A stretch of 64,000 nt of DNA, from positions 1,054,001-1,118,000 of the forward strand of contig BNHL01000001.1 in the NCBI GenBank assembly GCA_015472025.1. The letters are read 5' to 3'. Of this stretch, positions 35,401-44,081 are shown one piece after another. The notes under the pieces are model-generated. The model saw only the letters and a list, made by a program, of their open reading frames with translations, searched no databases and was not told the origin of the DNA. Origin of the DNA: Cytophagales bacterium WSM2-2 (GTDB lineage Bacteria; Bacteroidota; Bacteroidia; Cytophagales; Cyclobacteriaceae). Numbering within the stretch: the first letter of the stretch is position 1; each line of letters opens with the position of its first letter. A program made the translations under genes and the position numbers.

Positions 35401-37698
35401 ATGCGACTCACCAACCGATGCGGTTTGGATACCACGATCACTCAAACGGTGAAAATAAATGCATCACCTGCCAAGCCTTCAATTCCTCCTGCAACACCGA
35501 TCTGTACTGCCGCGGTAACACTTGATGCAAATATTCCGAATACACCTGGCCTTACTTATCAGTGGTCAACAGGGGCAACAACAAAAACAGTCAGCATATC
35601 GCAGCGGCAAATTGTTTCAGTTGTTAACACAGATGCAGCAACCGGGTGTACTTCTACAGCTGCAAGTGTCGTAGTTGATAACCGGCCTCAAGTCAACTTG
35701 GGTCCTGACCAAACTGTATGTCAGAATAGTGTGGTGGCTGTTTTGGATGCACAAAACCCAGGTGATACTTACACCTGGACGATCACAAATGTTACTGCGG
35801 GGACAAGCGCACCCGGTGGAACTGTGCAATTCCAGGCAGTAGATACTACAGTACCTGGCGTATTCAAATACAGTGTCAACATCAATGATCCCGTAACAAC
35901 TTGCAGTGTCACTACACAAGTGACCTTTACTGTAATTCAATCTCCGACTGTAACGATGACAGGAATTAATCCGACAGCTTGTAATCTGGCTAACGGAAGC
36001 ATCAGCCTCAGCGGTATTACTTCGCCCAACTTATATTCTTACTTCGTTTCCGGTCCTTCCTTTTCTTCCAATGGAATTGACAAGAATGCTGCAACTCAAG
36101 GCCCGTTCAATGGCCTTGGAGCAGGAACTTATTCAGCTATTATTACAGATCAGGTCTCAGGTTGTACGGTATCAAGTTCTTTCGGATTGTCCAACAATTC
36201 TTTTACTGCAACGCCCTCAACTACCAAGGCATGTGATCCACCTATAATCAACATCAACAACAATGCGGGTGCAGGATTCTTCCCGATCACATACACTGTC
36301 ACGAATTCGACAAACGGACAAACCACTACTGGCACCGTGTCAACTCCTACGGCAAACATTTCAGTTCAGTTGCCTTCACAGGGAATGGGTAGAACTGTAG
36401 CATATACTATTCAGCTCAACGCACAAGGTGGATGTATCGTAACTCCACCAAACTATTCCGTAACAACAAGCACAGTCACTCCATTATCAATTACTCCCAA
36501 TTTGTGTTCGAACCCTGCAACGCTCACTACAACCGGAAGTGCGCCTTTCACCTGGACGGGACCCGGAATTATTTCGGGTGGGTCTACTTCGATAGTGAGT
36601 ATTAACACTGGAGGAACTTATCAAGTCACTGCAACCTCGGGAGGTTGTCCTGTCACACAGTCCGTCACAGTTAATTACAACGGGCCTTTCACTCCAAACT
36701 TCACTCCATCAGAACCTTGCCAAACGCAAGTCACTCTCACCGCTACGCCAACAGGACCTAACTATACTTATCGTTGGTACAAGAATGGAGCCGCTGCGCC
36801 ATCACTCATCGGGCAACAGGTCACTGTTGGACTTGCTGACAATGGTGCATCATTCGTTGTCGAGATCGTAGAATCTCAAAGTGGCTGTGCAAAGCAATCG
36901 GCTGCTAAAGTAGTTCCGGTACTCGGACCATTGACAGCAAGCCTTACCTCCACCATTGCTTGTGATGACGGAAAACCATTCACTATCACCGCAGCAACAA
37001 ACGCAACGGCACCGAAGTTTGCCTGGTCATTCAACGGAGCTACACTTACAGGCGCTGCTTCTGATACAGTAAAAAGAACGCCAGCAGGTATTTATAAAGT
37101 CGACATCACACAATTGACTTGCAAAGCCACGGCTTCTATTCAAATTGCTAAATCTCCCATTCCAATTGGTCACCTGAATTCGGGCTACCGGATTTGCAAC
37201 GACACCCAGTTTCCCAGCCTTAGCACAACAGCCACTCTGGATCCGGGTTTCTTCACTGCTTATAAGTGGTTTAAAAATAATGTAGCACTTGGCATTACAA
37301 CCCGGACATTGATCGCGGATAGCGAAGGCAACTACAGTGTTGATCTTACCAATTCCTACGGTTGTGTCAGTCCTGACAAGACTGATGTGATCAATGATTG
37401 CGAACCAATCATCACCGGACCTAATGCATTCCGTCCGGCAAGTTCACATGTAGAGAATGGGTCGTTCTTCCTTTACACGTTCTTCATTTCGAGTTTTGAA
37501 ATTATAATCTACAATCGCTGGGGTGAAGCTGTGTTTGAATCAAAAGATGAAAAATTCAAATGGAATGGCGGCTACAACAATAGTGCTGGTCAGCCGTTGC
37601 CCGGCGGCACTTACACTTACCTGGTTCGGTACGTCAGCAAGTTCCATTCGGAACAAGGCATACAGGAACAGCGGGGTGGTGTGGTTCTGCTGCGATAG
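32494..37698 (+). CDS. Giant secreted PKD-repeat protein with gliding-motility-type C-terminal domain
   Basis: 1734 residues from the ATG at 32494; another ATG at 32512 would also keep the signal peptide (cleavage near SEAQN). Two copies of a propeller-like module beginning with WYFGN start near 32595 and 34191, each followed by a PKD domain (DSLHWDLGDTLVTAW near 33770; DKFQWTFGDGSSST near 35310). Then come Ig-like/SprB-like repeats rich in Thr, Ser and Asn (about 35460-37390). The C-terminus (FEIIIYNRWGEAVFES, LPGGTYTYLVRY) is a T9SS type B / gliding motility-associated domain. It should be exported by the SprA system and held at the surface, probably by the PorP/SprF protein. Adhesin or filament role is inferred. 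Confidence 0.9.
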   Translation: MGKIREMNWKRVLFFAASLAVSIASEAQNLAQHNWYFGNSNNAIRFNRATNKPTIVNNKVIPFGTGGSAVATDPSTANLLFYTDGTKVYNANHVVMPNGSGLTGNSSSNQPVVISPKPGDSTMFYIFTNTAAYPAGGTIAIDTVDMKIFGGSTFPSPALGDVKNPKNGAIAGLTNRSEGMVVVPHANGKDYWLITQQNSSQSFSATLIDKTHTFPTTTTLGLGLPMSAANISYNKKLKKFAVSAQDPNTDAIILTFNDATGNITFDRYIFNSGKNTATNQSMYDIQWDNAGQYLYISRVGETGLNADVLQYDYLNPTNSLVSVLKTPEFRSWGLQLAPDSAIYHIYQTIAGGPFLVKKFTKTDTIASSVIETVLPFGAIDFKGTQFPAFIPKINITLKLSFTFAGNCQNNNTVFFPDVYPNADSLHWDLGDTLVTAWSPIHKYQQAQTYTVTLTAFYQGKTQTVSKQVTINPFQLKINLVSDTTACRSEFPPPRGSSTPKQFSVTAKASGGTPSAWNWSNGQTGATLKPDSAGYYYVVATDATSGCSTYAGVNVKEYGKIDQRSNIWYFGNKAGIDFNKQPPKALNTSAMNAPAGCAIVCDRNGQVIFYTDGDQVWDRTNTSIVGSPPGIGGNPNSSQSSLIVPVQGDETLYYIFTTQAINGVSGDELRYSLFDLKMNNGKGGIVQSNVLLFAKSTERITASPQWLVSHEYGNNTFRTFRITAGGLGDPVYSSIGSDHSFQFAANGQGYMKLGPKNNLAVALSTPGTSNTVELFHLNDSTGTLSYYRKIDLKHPAGQVYGIEFSPGGNKLFASITGTPASDIFEYSIDSVGRPHLKKDNVVNALVGALQVAPDNQIYFAINDSPQNTRLGLVNAVEDTTRISPINLSGFNLAAGTNSNLGLPNFRQQQGTGFGGPGFSYTGICVGDTTKFVGTSTDPIDKFQWTFGDGSSSTQSNPNHLYASAGSYTVNMRLTNRCGLDTTITQTVKINASPAKPSIPPATPICTAAVTLDANIPNTPGLTYQWSTGATTKTVSISQRQIVSVVNTDAATGCTSTAASVVVDNRPQVNLGPDQTVCQNSVVAVLDAQNPGDTYTWTITNVTAGTSAPGGTVQFQAVDTTVPGVFKYSVNINDPVTTCSVTTQVTFTVIQSPTVTMTGINPTACNLANGSISLSGITSPNLYSYFVSGPSFSSNGIDKNAATQGPFNGLGAGTYSAIITDQVSGCTVSSSFGLSNNSFTATPSTTKACDPPIININNNAGAGFFPITYTVTNSTNGQTTTGTVSTPTANISVQLPSQGMGRTVAYTIQLNAQGGCIVTPPNYSVTTSTVTPLSITPNLCSNPATLTTTGSAPFTWTGPGIISGGSTSIVSINTGGTYQVTATSGGCPVTQSVTVNYNGPFTPNFTPSEPCQTQVTLTATPTGPNYTYRWYKNGAAAPSLIGQQVTVGLADNGASFVVEIVESQSGCAKQSAAKVVPVLGPLTASLTSTIACDDGKPFTITAATNATAPKFAWSFNGATLTGAASDTVKRTPAGIYKVDITQLTCKATASIQIAKSPIPIGHLNSGYRICNDTQFPSLSTTATLDPGFFTAYKWFKNNVALGITTRTLIADSEGNYSVDLTNSYGCVSPDKTDVINDCEPIITGPNAFRPASSHVENGSFFLYTFFISSFEIIIYNRWGEAVFESKDEKFKWNGGYNNSAGQPLPGGTYTYLVRYVSKFHSEQGIQEQRGGVVLLR

Positions 37699-37741
37699 TT
37701 GAGGCATTTTGATTACCTTCATCCTAATAAACAGAACATTT

Positions 37742-38008
37742 ATGGAAGAGAATAAGGAAGGCGCTGCCGAAAAATTCTTTAAAGATTTCGGCAAAAAAAT
37801 GGACCAGTTCGGCAAGGAATTAAAAGAAGCCGGGTCCAGGGCCGAGGTAGATCTTCAAAAAAAATATGATGAACTGAAGGCTGCGGCTCAAAAAATAAAA
37901 ACGGAAGCTCAAAAGAAAGAACGGTGGCAAGAGGTGGAAGCCAGCCTAAAAAAAGCCGGGGAAGACCTGGAAAATGCATTTAAGGCAGCTTTCAAAAAGA
38001 AAGACTGA
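37742..38008 (+). CDS. Short charged helical protein, unknown function
   Basis: 88 residues from the ATG at 37742 (upstream in-frame starts give an implausible leader). Almost wholly alpha-helical and rich in Lys, Glu and Ala: EKFFKDFGKKMDQFGKELKE, DLQKKYDELKAAAQKIK, SLKKAGEDLENAFKAAFKKK. Amphipathic repeats of this kind occur in phasin-like and histone-like proteins, but I cannot assign a family. No signal or membrane helix. It is followed by a terminator-like hairpin at 38073-38103. Confidence 0.6.
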   Translation: MEENKEGAAEKFFKDFGKKMDQFGKELKEAGSRAEVDLQKKYDELKAAAQKIKTEAQKKERWQEVEASLKKAGEDLENAFKAAFKKKD

Positions 38009-38072
38009 CTTTTTTTCTGTCAAAATTTCCATTTCATCTTAATGGGTTTGCTTTTTGCATGCCTGAGGATCG

Positions 38073-38103
38073 GCAGCAACTTTTAGCTTAAAGCTGCGTT
38101 TTT
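38073..38103 (+). terminator. Terminator-like hairpin after the short helical protein
   Basis: GCAGC (38073-38077) pairs with GCTGC (38093-38097), with an additional TTT/AAA pairing inside a bulged loop, followed by GTTTTT. The stem is short, so strength is uncertain. The protease gene starts 20 bp downstream. Confidence 0.4.
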
Positions 38104-38122
38104 CAAAAAAAATCATTTGACT

Positions 38123-39544
38123 ATGAATTCGTTGAAAACAATCATTATTGGGTTTCTTGCGGGGATTGCTGGCGCCTTTGTTTTTTCAAGACTCCAGGAG
38201 AAAAAGATAAGCACAACACAGTCCGAGACAATCGGGGTTACTGACTTTAATCCTTCTTCCACTTACCAATCTGTTGCTTCTTCCTCTTCTTCAATTCCAA
38301 TAGAGAATGTTGACTTCAGCCTTGCGGCAGCAAAAGCCACTCCCAGTGTAGTTTACATTAATAGTATTTCACAAACAGGGGTCAGCGCTACCTACTGGGA
38401 TCTCCTCTTTGGAGGTGGCGGACAGCAAACTCAAGTCAGCTCCGGTTCGGGTGTTATTTTTTCCGCAGATGGATACATTGTCACTAACAATCACGTTGTT
38501 GAAGCTGCTGAAAAAATACAAGTGCTGTATAATAAAAAGTCGTACGAAGCAGAGTTAATCGGAACAGATCCTTCCACCGATTTGGCCGTGCTAAAAATTA
38601 AAGAAACAAATCTACCGGCAGTCACTCTTGGCAGTTCGAAGAACCTGGCCGTTGGGGAATGGGTAGTTGCAGTTGGTAATCCTTTTTCACTTTCATCAAC
38701 AGTGACGGCTGGAATTGTAAGTGCTAAAGGAAGGAGAATAAATATTGTAGAAGATAAATTTCCGATCGAGTCATTTATTCAGACTGATGCCGCCATCAAT
38801 CCGGGAAACAGTGGCGGGGCGCTCGTCAATAAAAATGGAGATTTAGTGGGAATTAACACTGCAATCTTGTCGCGAACAGGTTCTTACACCGGATATGCTT
38901 TTGCCGTACCTGTTGATATTGCTCGAAAAGTGGTAGACGATCTGATCAAGTACCGTGCGCCTCAAAAAGCGATCTTCGGGGGAAATGTTATTGATTACGA
39001 TTATCAAAACGCAAAAAAATACGGGCTTGAAACAGACGTGAAAGAATTCAAAGGAGTGTTACTCGGCAGCGTTGATCGCAATGGTGCCGCTGTTAAGGCT
39101 GGTCTGGAAGAAGGCGATATCATTATCAAAATCAATAACCTCGATGTCAACACGGAGAGTTCTTTCGAAGAAGAGTTGAGTTATCGGTATCCAGGTGACC
39201 ATGTTTCAATTACTTATGTTCGGGAAGGCAAGTCAAAGACTGTAGACGTTACATTACTAAACAAGTACGGAGAAATTACAAAAGTAAAACGTGAGATTGC
39301 ATTCGATGAAAACACAGGTGCAAACCTGGAGGCTGTTGACTACGGAGTAAAAATTACCAAACTCCGTGATGGCATTTTCAAGCAAATCGGGTTACCGGAA
39401 AATTATACCATCACACACATCAACCGGCAACATGTAAAAGACCCGAAAGATGTAATTGAATTCTTCAGCAAATATAAAGGCCGGGTTATCCTTCACGGAT
39501 TCAATAGCTCAAGACAGGAGTTGCAACATACCTTCATTATGTGA
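38123..39544 (+). CDS. DegP/HtrA-type serine protease with PDZ region
   Basis: 473 residues from the ATG at 38123. An N-terminal membrane anchor or signal (LKTIIIGFLAGIAGAFVFSRL) is followed by the trypsin-like domain: catalytic His in VTNNHVVEAAE, Asp in DPSTDLAVLKIK and Ser in NPGNSGGALVN. PDZ segments follow (GVLLGSVDRNGAAVKAGLEE, GDIIIKINNLDVNTESSFEE), with a degenerate second PDZ at the end (ITKLRDGIFKQIGLPENYTI). The family degrades or refolds misfolded periplasmic proteins. The stop is coupled to the VOC gene (TGATG). Confidence 0.92.
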   Translation: MNSLKTIIIGFLAGIAGAFVFSRLQEKKISTTQSETIGVTDFNPSSTYQSVASSSSSIPIENVDFSLAAAKATPSVVYINSISQTGVSATYWDLLFGGGGQQTQVSSGSGVIFSADGYIVTNNHVVEAAEKIQVLYNKKSYEAELIGTDPSTDLAVLKIKETNLPAVTLGSSKNLAVGEWVVAVGNPFSLSSTVTAGIVSAKGRRINIVEDKFPIESFIQTDAAINPGNSGGALVNKNGDLVGINTAILSRTGSYTGYAFAVPVDIARKVVDDLIKYRAPQKAIFGGNVIDYDYQNAKKYGLETDVKEFKGVLLGSVDRNGAAVKAGLEEGDIIIKINNLDVNTESSFEEELSYRYPGDHVSITYVREGKSKTVDVTLLNKYGEITKVKREIAFDENTGANLEAVDYGVKITKLRDGIFKQIGLPENYTITHINRQHVKDPKDVIEFFSKYKGRVILHGFNSSRQELQHTFIM

Positions 39545-39933
39545 TGGCACAGCGCCTGATGTATGTGGCCGTAGTGGTGGATGACTATGACAAGGCCATC
39601 GATTTCTACACGAAAAAATTGAGATTTAAGTTAATTGAAGACACGGTAATGAGCGAGACCAAGCGTTGGGTGCTGGTTTCTCCTCCCGGTGAATCAAGTG
39701 CATATATTTTATTGGCGAAGGCTGCTTCCGATGAGCAACGAACCCGTATCGGTAATCAAACCGGTGGAAGAGTTTTTCTTTTTCTGCAAACTGACAACTT
39801 CGAAGAGGATTTTAATCACCTGAAGAAAGAAGGTGTGACTATTGTTCGTGAGCCTTCGAAAGAAGTGTATGGCACAGTAGCCGTATTTGCTGATCTCTAT
39901 GGAAATCTTTGGGACCTGATTCAGCCCGCGTGA
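39544..39933 (+). CDS. VOC-family (glyoxalase-like) protein
   Basis: 129 residues, one VOC domain: LMYVAVVVDDYDKAIDFYTKKL at the start, WVLVSPPGESSAYILLAKA and a C-terminal GTVAVFADLYGNLWDLIQP with the second half-site. Members include glyoxalase I-like lyases, extradiol dioxygenases and resistance proteins; no subfamily can be set. The ATG shares its first base with the protease stop (TGATG), so it is translationally coupled to the DegP-type gene, an unusual partner. Confidence 0.8.
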   Translation: MAQRLMYVAVVVDDYDKAIDFYTKKLRFKLIEDTVMSETKRWVLVSPPGESSAYILLAKAASDEQRTRIGNQTGGRVFLFLQTDNFEEDFNHLKKEGVTIVREPSKEVYGTVAVFADLYGNLWDLIQPA

Positions 39934-39967
39934 CCATCCTCAAACGGTTGAATTGGATGAGAAGATA

Positions 39968-40471
39968 TCAATGATGAAGTTTCGTACGCTTGGCTGCCTT
40001 GTGGTGTGGCAATTCTACTTCGGTCGCCTTTTTACCTTCCTTCTCTCTGTTCTTTTGTTCCAGGCGGATGTTGTAGCGAATCACCCGCCAGTAATCTGCC
40101 CCATACCCCACAAATATTTCTGAGCCTGCGGGAATATTTTTTACAGCCTCAATGTAGCAGCGCTTTTTCTCCGTGACGTACTCGGCATTATTTTTTACAC
40201 CCTCCACTCGCACAATGCCTTTGGCGTCATTCGCGAAATGCGCAACCGACTTCTTCGTCTTCCAAGCATCAATACAATACTTGCTGGTAAAGTAGAAAAC
40301 ATAACCATTACGGTCGTCCGCCATTTTCTCAACTTCCTTCCAGGTCACAACCTCGCCTTTATATTCAACGATATAGGTTCCCTTCTTTATGTCCACCTTC
40401 GTGAACAGACCTTTCCCGGCACCGGGCACAGTGGATTTTTTAACAACTAAAAATTTTTCAAGTAAGGCCAT
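39968..40471 (-). CDS. SET-domain protein (putative protein-lysine methyltransferase)
   Basis: 167 residues. The SET fold is recognisable: VPGAGKGLFTKVDIKKGTYI at the N-terminus, VAHFANDAKGIVRVEG (N/H-F-N-type SAM motif, diverged) and GSEIFVGYGADYWRV (the YG.Y-type C-terminal motif). Bacterial SET proteins of this size methylate lysines on cytoplasmic proteins; targets are unknown. The C-terminal basic tail (KKATEVELPHHKAAKRTKLHH) may contact nucleic acid or ribosomes. It lies 74 bp beyond rpsJ on the same strand but behind a terminator, so it is likely a separate unit. Confidence 0.8.
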   Translation of the reverse strand: MALLEKFLVVKKSTVPGAGKGLFTKVDIKKGTYIVEYKGEVVTWKEVEKMADDRNGYVFYFTSKYCIDAWKTKKSVAHFANDAKGIVRVEGVKNNAEYVTEKKRCYIEAVKNIPAGSEIFVGYGADYWRVIRYNIRLEQKNREKEGKKATEVELPHHKAAKRTKLHH

Positions 40472-40492
40472 TTGGATAGATTAAAGCAAAAG

Positions 40493-40523
40493 AAAAGCAT
40501 CCCGGAAAAGCCAGGATGCTTTT
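40493..40523. terminator. Bidirectional-looking terminator behind rpsJ
   Basis: AGCATCC (40496-40502) pairs with GGATGCT (40514-40520) around an 11-base loop. On the minus strand it is followed by TTTTCTTTT and on the plus strand by TTTTAATTTT. It closes the ribosomal operon right after rpsJ and stands before the SET gene. Confidence 0.75.
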
Positions 40524-40545
40524 TAATTTTATAAAGCTACAGGTA

Positions 40546-40851
40546 CTACACTTTGATCTCTACATCAACACCGCTAGGGAGCTCAAGTTTCATCAAGGCA
40601 TCTACTGTTTTAGGACTGCCAGAATAGATATCAACGAGACGCTTGTAGGTACAAAGCTGGAATTGCTCACGTGATTTTTTGTTCACGTGCGGAGAGCGCA
40701 ATACCGTGAATTTCTCTTTTTCAGTAGGCAACGGAATAGGTCCGCTTACTACGGCTCCTGTTGCTTTTACAGCACGCACAATTTTCTCGGATGATTTGTC
40801 TACGAGATTGTGATCGTACGACTTGAGCTTAATTCTGATTTTTTGGTTCAT
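40546..40851 (-). CDS. rpsJ: 30S ribosomal protein S10
   Basis: 101 residues, normal for uS10. Diagnostic segments: [41 protein letters not shown] and [20 protein letters not shown]. It binds 16S rRNA in the small-subunit head and also acts as NusE in antitermination. It lies 38 bp downstream of fusA. In most Bacteroidota it is followed by rplC, rplD and the rest of the S10 operon; here a terminator follows instead. Confidence 0.98.
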   Translation of the reverse strand: MNQKIRIKLKSYDHNLVDKSSEKIVRAVKATGAVVSGPIPLPTEKEKFTVLRSPHVNKKSREQFQLCTYKRLVDIYSGSPKTVDALMKLELPSGVDVEIKV

Positions 40852-40889
40852 CTTTTTTTATGTTACTCCCCGCCTGGGAATGTTAAGTT

Positions 40890-43004
40890 CTATTTAGCTA
40901 AAGCTGCTCCTTTTACTTCTTCAATTACTTTCTCAGCCAAGTTACGAGGAACCGGTGAGTAGTGTGAGAACGTAAGAGATGCCGAGGCACGCCCTGACGT
41001 AATCGTACGAAGGTCGGTCACATAGCCGAACAATTCAGACAACGGCACATCCGCCTTGATCACCTGGGCACCACCACGAGTGTCCATGCCCTTCATCAAT
41101 CCGCGTCTGCGGTTAAGATCTCCGGTTACAGAACCAGTGTATTCATCAGGTGAAATAACTTCCACTGCCATGATCGGCTCCAGTAATTGCGGACCGCATT
41201 TCGCTGCTGCTTCTTTGAAACCAATACGCGCAGCCAATTCGAATGACAATGAATCCGAGTCCACATCATGGTAAGAGCCGTGGAACAAACGCACTTTCAT
41301 TGAGTCGATTGGATAGCCCGCCAATGGTCCGTTAACCATCGATTGCTCAAATCCTTTCTGAATGGCAGGGATGAATTCGCGAGGGATAACACCACCAACG
41401 ATGTCATTCTCAAACTCAAGACCTGGTTTATCTTCAGGACCAAGTTCGCGCGGCCCGATTTCAAATAAGATATCGGCAAACTTACCACGACCACCAGTCT
41501 GCTTCTTGTAAACTTCTTTATGTTCAACCGATTTGGTAAGCGCCTCTTTGTAAGCCACCTGGGGAGCACCCTGGTTGATCTCTACTTTGAATTCGCGTTT
41601 CAAACGGTCGATGATGATTTCCAGGTGAAGTTCACCCATTCCGCGAAGGATAGTCTGACCAGTTTCCTGATCTGTATTTACGCGCAGTGTAGGATCTTCC
41701 TCTACCAATTTAGAAATCGCCATGCCCAGTTTATCAGCATCAGCCTGCTTCTTAGGCTCGATAGCATAACCAATAACGGGCTCGGGGAATACCATTGACT
41801 CTAACACCACGGGGCGTTTTTCATCACACAGGGTATCACCGGTCTTAATGTCTTTGAAACCCACCACCGCACCAATGTCACCGCACTGCAGTCTCTCGAT
41901 TTGGTTTTGCTTGTTTGCGTGCATTTGGAATACACGTGATATACGTTCTTTCTGGCCAGAACGTGTGTTCTGGATATAGGAACCTGACTCAAGTACACCA
42001 GAATATGCGCGCACGAAACAAAGACGGCCTACGAAAGGATCTGTTGCGATCTTGAACGCAAGACCAACAAAAGGTTCGGTTTCGCTAGGACGAATTTCAA
42101 CTTCGGCTTCAGTGTCAGGATTTGTTCCGATAATCACATCCTTATCCATAGGAGAAGGGAGCAACTCCATCACATAATCCAACATGGTCTGAACACCCTT
42201 ATTCTTGAATGAAGAACCGCACACCATTGGAACGATCTTCATATCGATAACTGCCTTGCGAAGTGCAGTCAGGATTTCAGCTTCTGTAATTGAGTTAGGA
42301 TCGTTAAAGAATTTTTCGATCAAGGTCTCATCATATTCCGCAACAGCTTCCAGAAGTTTCTCGCGATATTCTGCGGCTTCTGCTACCATGTCAGCGGGGA
42401 CAGGAATGACTTCGTAGGTCATACCCTTATCGCTTTCATTCCAGATCATACCCCGGTTGTTAATCAAATCAACAACACCTTTGAAATTATCTTCGGCTCC
42501 AATCGGCAATTGCAATGCAACTGCTTTGCTGCCTAATTTTTCTTTTACCTGCTTGCAAACGCCAAGGAAGTCAGCGCCAGAGCGGTCCATTTTATTAACG
42601 AAACCGATACGTGCCACTTTATAGTTGTCAGCCAGGCGCCAGTTAGTTTCTGACTGAGGCTCAACTCCATCCACCGCACTAAACAAAAACACGAGTCCAT
42701 CAAGTACACGCAAAGAGCGGTTCACTTCAACCGTAAAGTCAACGTGTCCTGGTGTATCAATAATGTTTACGTGATAGTCGTTCTTTCTGTATTTCCAGAA
42801 AACGGTTGTCGCTGCTGAAGTAATGGTAATACCACGCTCCTGCTCTTGTGCCATCCAGTCCATCGTTGCGGCACCATCGTGCACCTCACCGATTTTGTGG
42901 TTCACACCGGCATAGTAAAGAATACGTTCAGTCGTAGTAGTCTTACCCGCATCAATGTGAGCGGCAATACCAATATTTCTTGTGAATTTAAGGTCTCTGG
43001 CCAT
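40890..43004 (-). CDS. fusA: Elongation factor G
   Basis: 704 residues, full length. GTPase motifs: [15 protein letters not shown] (G1), RGITITSAA (G2), DTPGHVDFT (G3), NKMDRSGAD (G4). Domains II-V follow, ending with the [20 protein letters not shown] segment of domain V. EF-G moves tRNA and mRNA through the ribosome after peptide transfer. Third gene of the str operon, 13 bp downstream of rpsG. Confidence 0.98.
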   Translation of the reverse strand: MARDLKFTRNIGIAAHIDAGKTTTTERILYYAGVNHKIGEVHDGAATMDWMAQEQERGITITSAATTVFWKYRKNDYHVNIIDTPGHVDFTVEVNRSLRVLDGLVFLFSAVDGVEPQSETNWRLADNYKVARIGFVNKMDRSGADFLGVCKQVKEKLGSKAVALQLPIGAEDNFKGVVDLINNRGMIWNESDKGMTYEVIPVPADMVAEAAEYREKLLEAVAEYDETLIEKFFNDPNSITEAEILTALRKAVIDMKIVPMVCGSSFKNKGVQTMLDYVMELLPSPMDKDVIIGTNPDTEAEVEIRPSETEPFVGLAFKIATDPFVGRLCFVRAYSGVLESGSYIQNTRSGQKERISRVFQMHANKQNQIERLQCGDIGAVVGFKDIKTGDTLCDEKRPVVLESMVFPEPVIGYAIEPKKQADADKLGMAISKLVEEDPTLRVNTDQETGQTILRGMGELHLEIIIDRLKREFKVEINQGAPQVAYKEALTKSVEHKEVYKKQTGGRGKFADILFEIGPRELGPEDKPGLEFENDIVGGVIPREFIPAIQKGFEQSMVNGPLAGYPIDSMKVRLFHGSYHDVDSDSLSFELAARIGFKEAAAKCGPQLLEPIMAVEVISPDEYTGSVTGDLNRRRGLMKGMDTRGGAQVIKADVPLSELFGYVTDLRTITSGRASASLTFSHYSPVPRNLAEKVIEEVKGAALAK

Positions 43005-43017
43005 TACGCTTTATCTA

Positions 43018-43488
43018 TTAAAATCTAAAGTGTGAGAATGCCTTGTTTGCTTCAGCCATGCGGTGAGTATCGTCTTTCTTCTTGATCGCAGCACCTTCGC
43101 CTTTAGAGGCAGCCATGATTTCAGCAGCAAGCTTATCCATCATTGTCTTTTCACCACGGGCACGAGCATAATCAATCAACCATTTGATAGAAAGGTTGAT
43201 TTTACGTTCAGGCCTGATTTCTACCGGCACCTGGAATGTTGCACCACCTACCCTGCGGCTTTTTACTTCCACAGCAGGCATTACATTATTCATAGCACGT
43301 TTCCATACATCAAGACCAGGCTCGCCACCCGCTTTTTTCTCTACCTGCTCAATGGCGTCATAGAAAATTCCGTAGGCTACACTCTTTTTGCCCTGTTCCA
43401 TCATGTAGTTCACGAATTTGGTCACCAAAGTATCGCTGAACTTAGGATCAGGAAGAAGATATCTTTTCTTAGGTTTTGCTTTTCTCAT
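43018..43488 (-). CDS. rpsG: 30S ribosomal protein S7
   Basis: 156 residues, typical for uS7. Segments [40 protein letters not shown] and a C-terminal [15 protein letters not shown] are family-specific. It nucleates assembly of the 30S head by binding the 3' domain of 16S rRNA. Encoded between rpsL (12 bp upstream) and fusA. Confidence 0.98.
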   Translation of the reverse strand: MRKAKPKKRYLLPDPKFSDTLVTKFVNYMMEQGKKSVAYGIFYDAIEQVEKKAGGEPGLDVWKRAMNNVMPAVEVKSRRVGGATFQVPVEIRPERKINLSIKWLIDYARARGEKTMMDKLAAEIMAASKGEGAAIKKKDDTHRMAEANKAFSHFRF

Positions 43489-43500
43489 GGTAAGTTCTTT

Positions 43501-43923
43501 TTATTTTTTTCCTTTAGCGGGTGCACCTTTAGCTGCAGCGGCAGCAGCACCGGCCTTAGGACGTTTTGCTCCATATTTAGAACGGCTCTGCAATCTTCCG
43601 TTTACACCAGCAGTATCCAGCGCACCACGTACGATGTGGTAACGAACACCTGGAAGATCCTTAACACGGCCTCCGCGGATAAGCACGATTGAGTGCTCCT
43701 GCAGATTATGGCCTTCGCCAGGGATGTAAGCGTTCACTTCTTTACCATTGGTAAGACGAACACGGGCTACCTTACGCATAGCCGAGTTAGGTTTTTTTGG
43801 CGTAGTGGTGTACACACGAGTGCACACACCTCTGCGTTGAGGCGATGAATCGAGGGCCGGAGACTTTGACTTGAACGTCAGTTTAGTTCTTCCGTTCCTC
43901 ACAAGTTGCTGAATGGTAGGCAT
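43501..43923 (-). CDS. rpsL: 30S ribosomal protein S12
   Basis: 140 residues. The core is standard ([46 protein letters not shown]). Lys43 in PKKPNS and Lys in GGRVKDLPG are the wild-type, streptomycin-sensitive residues. The last ~17 residues are an Ala/Lys-rich tail ([17 protein letters not shown]), longer than in E. coli. First gene of the str operon with a strong promoter at 43962-43991. Confidence 0.98.
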   Translation of the reverse strand: MPTIQQLVRNGRTKLTFKSKSPALDSSPQRRGVCTRVYTTTPKKPNSAMRKVARVRLTNGKEVNAYIPGEGHNLQEHSIVLIRGGRVKDLPGVRYHIVRGALDTAGVNGRLQSRSKYGAKRPKAGAAAAAAKGAPAKGKK

Positions 43924-43961
43924 TTATATTTTATTTTTACACCCTTCAAAAATAAGGACTG

Positions 43962-43991
43962 CAAAGGTATTCAAATAATGGGAGTTCGCAA
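43962..43991 (-). promoter_or_regulatory. Promoter of the rpsL-rpsG-fusA-rpsJ operon (Bacteroidota type)
   Basis: On the minus strand TTG (43989-43991), a 19-base spacer, then TACCTTTG (43962-43969): an exact match to TTG-N19-TAnnTTTG. Transcription should begin near 43955, leaving a leader of about 30 bases before rpsL. Confidence 0.75.
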
Positions 43992-44081
43992 TAGGCAGCC
44001 TCAGGGATTTTTTTGAAGGCTCTGTGCTCCCAAGTCAGAATTTGCTGAGTTAAATTGCACCAAACAAATTGAAACTTACTT

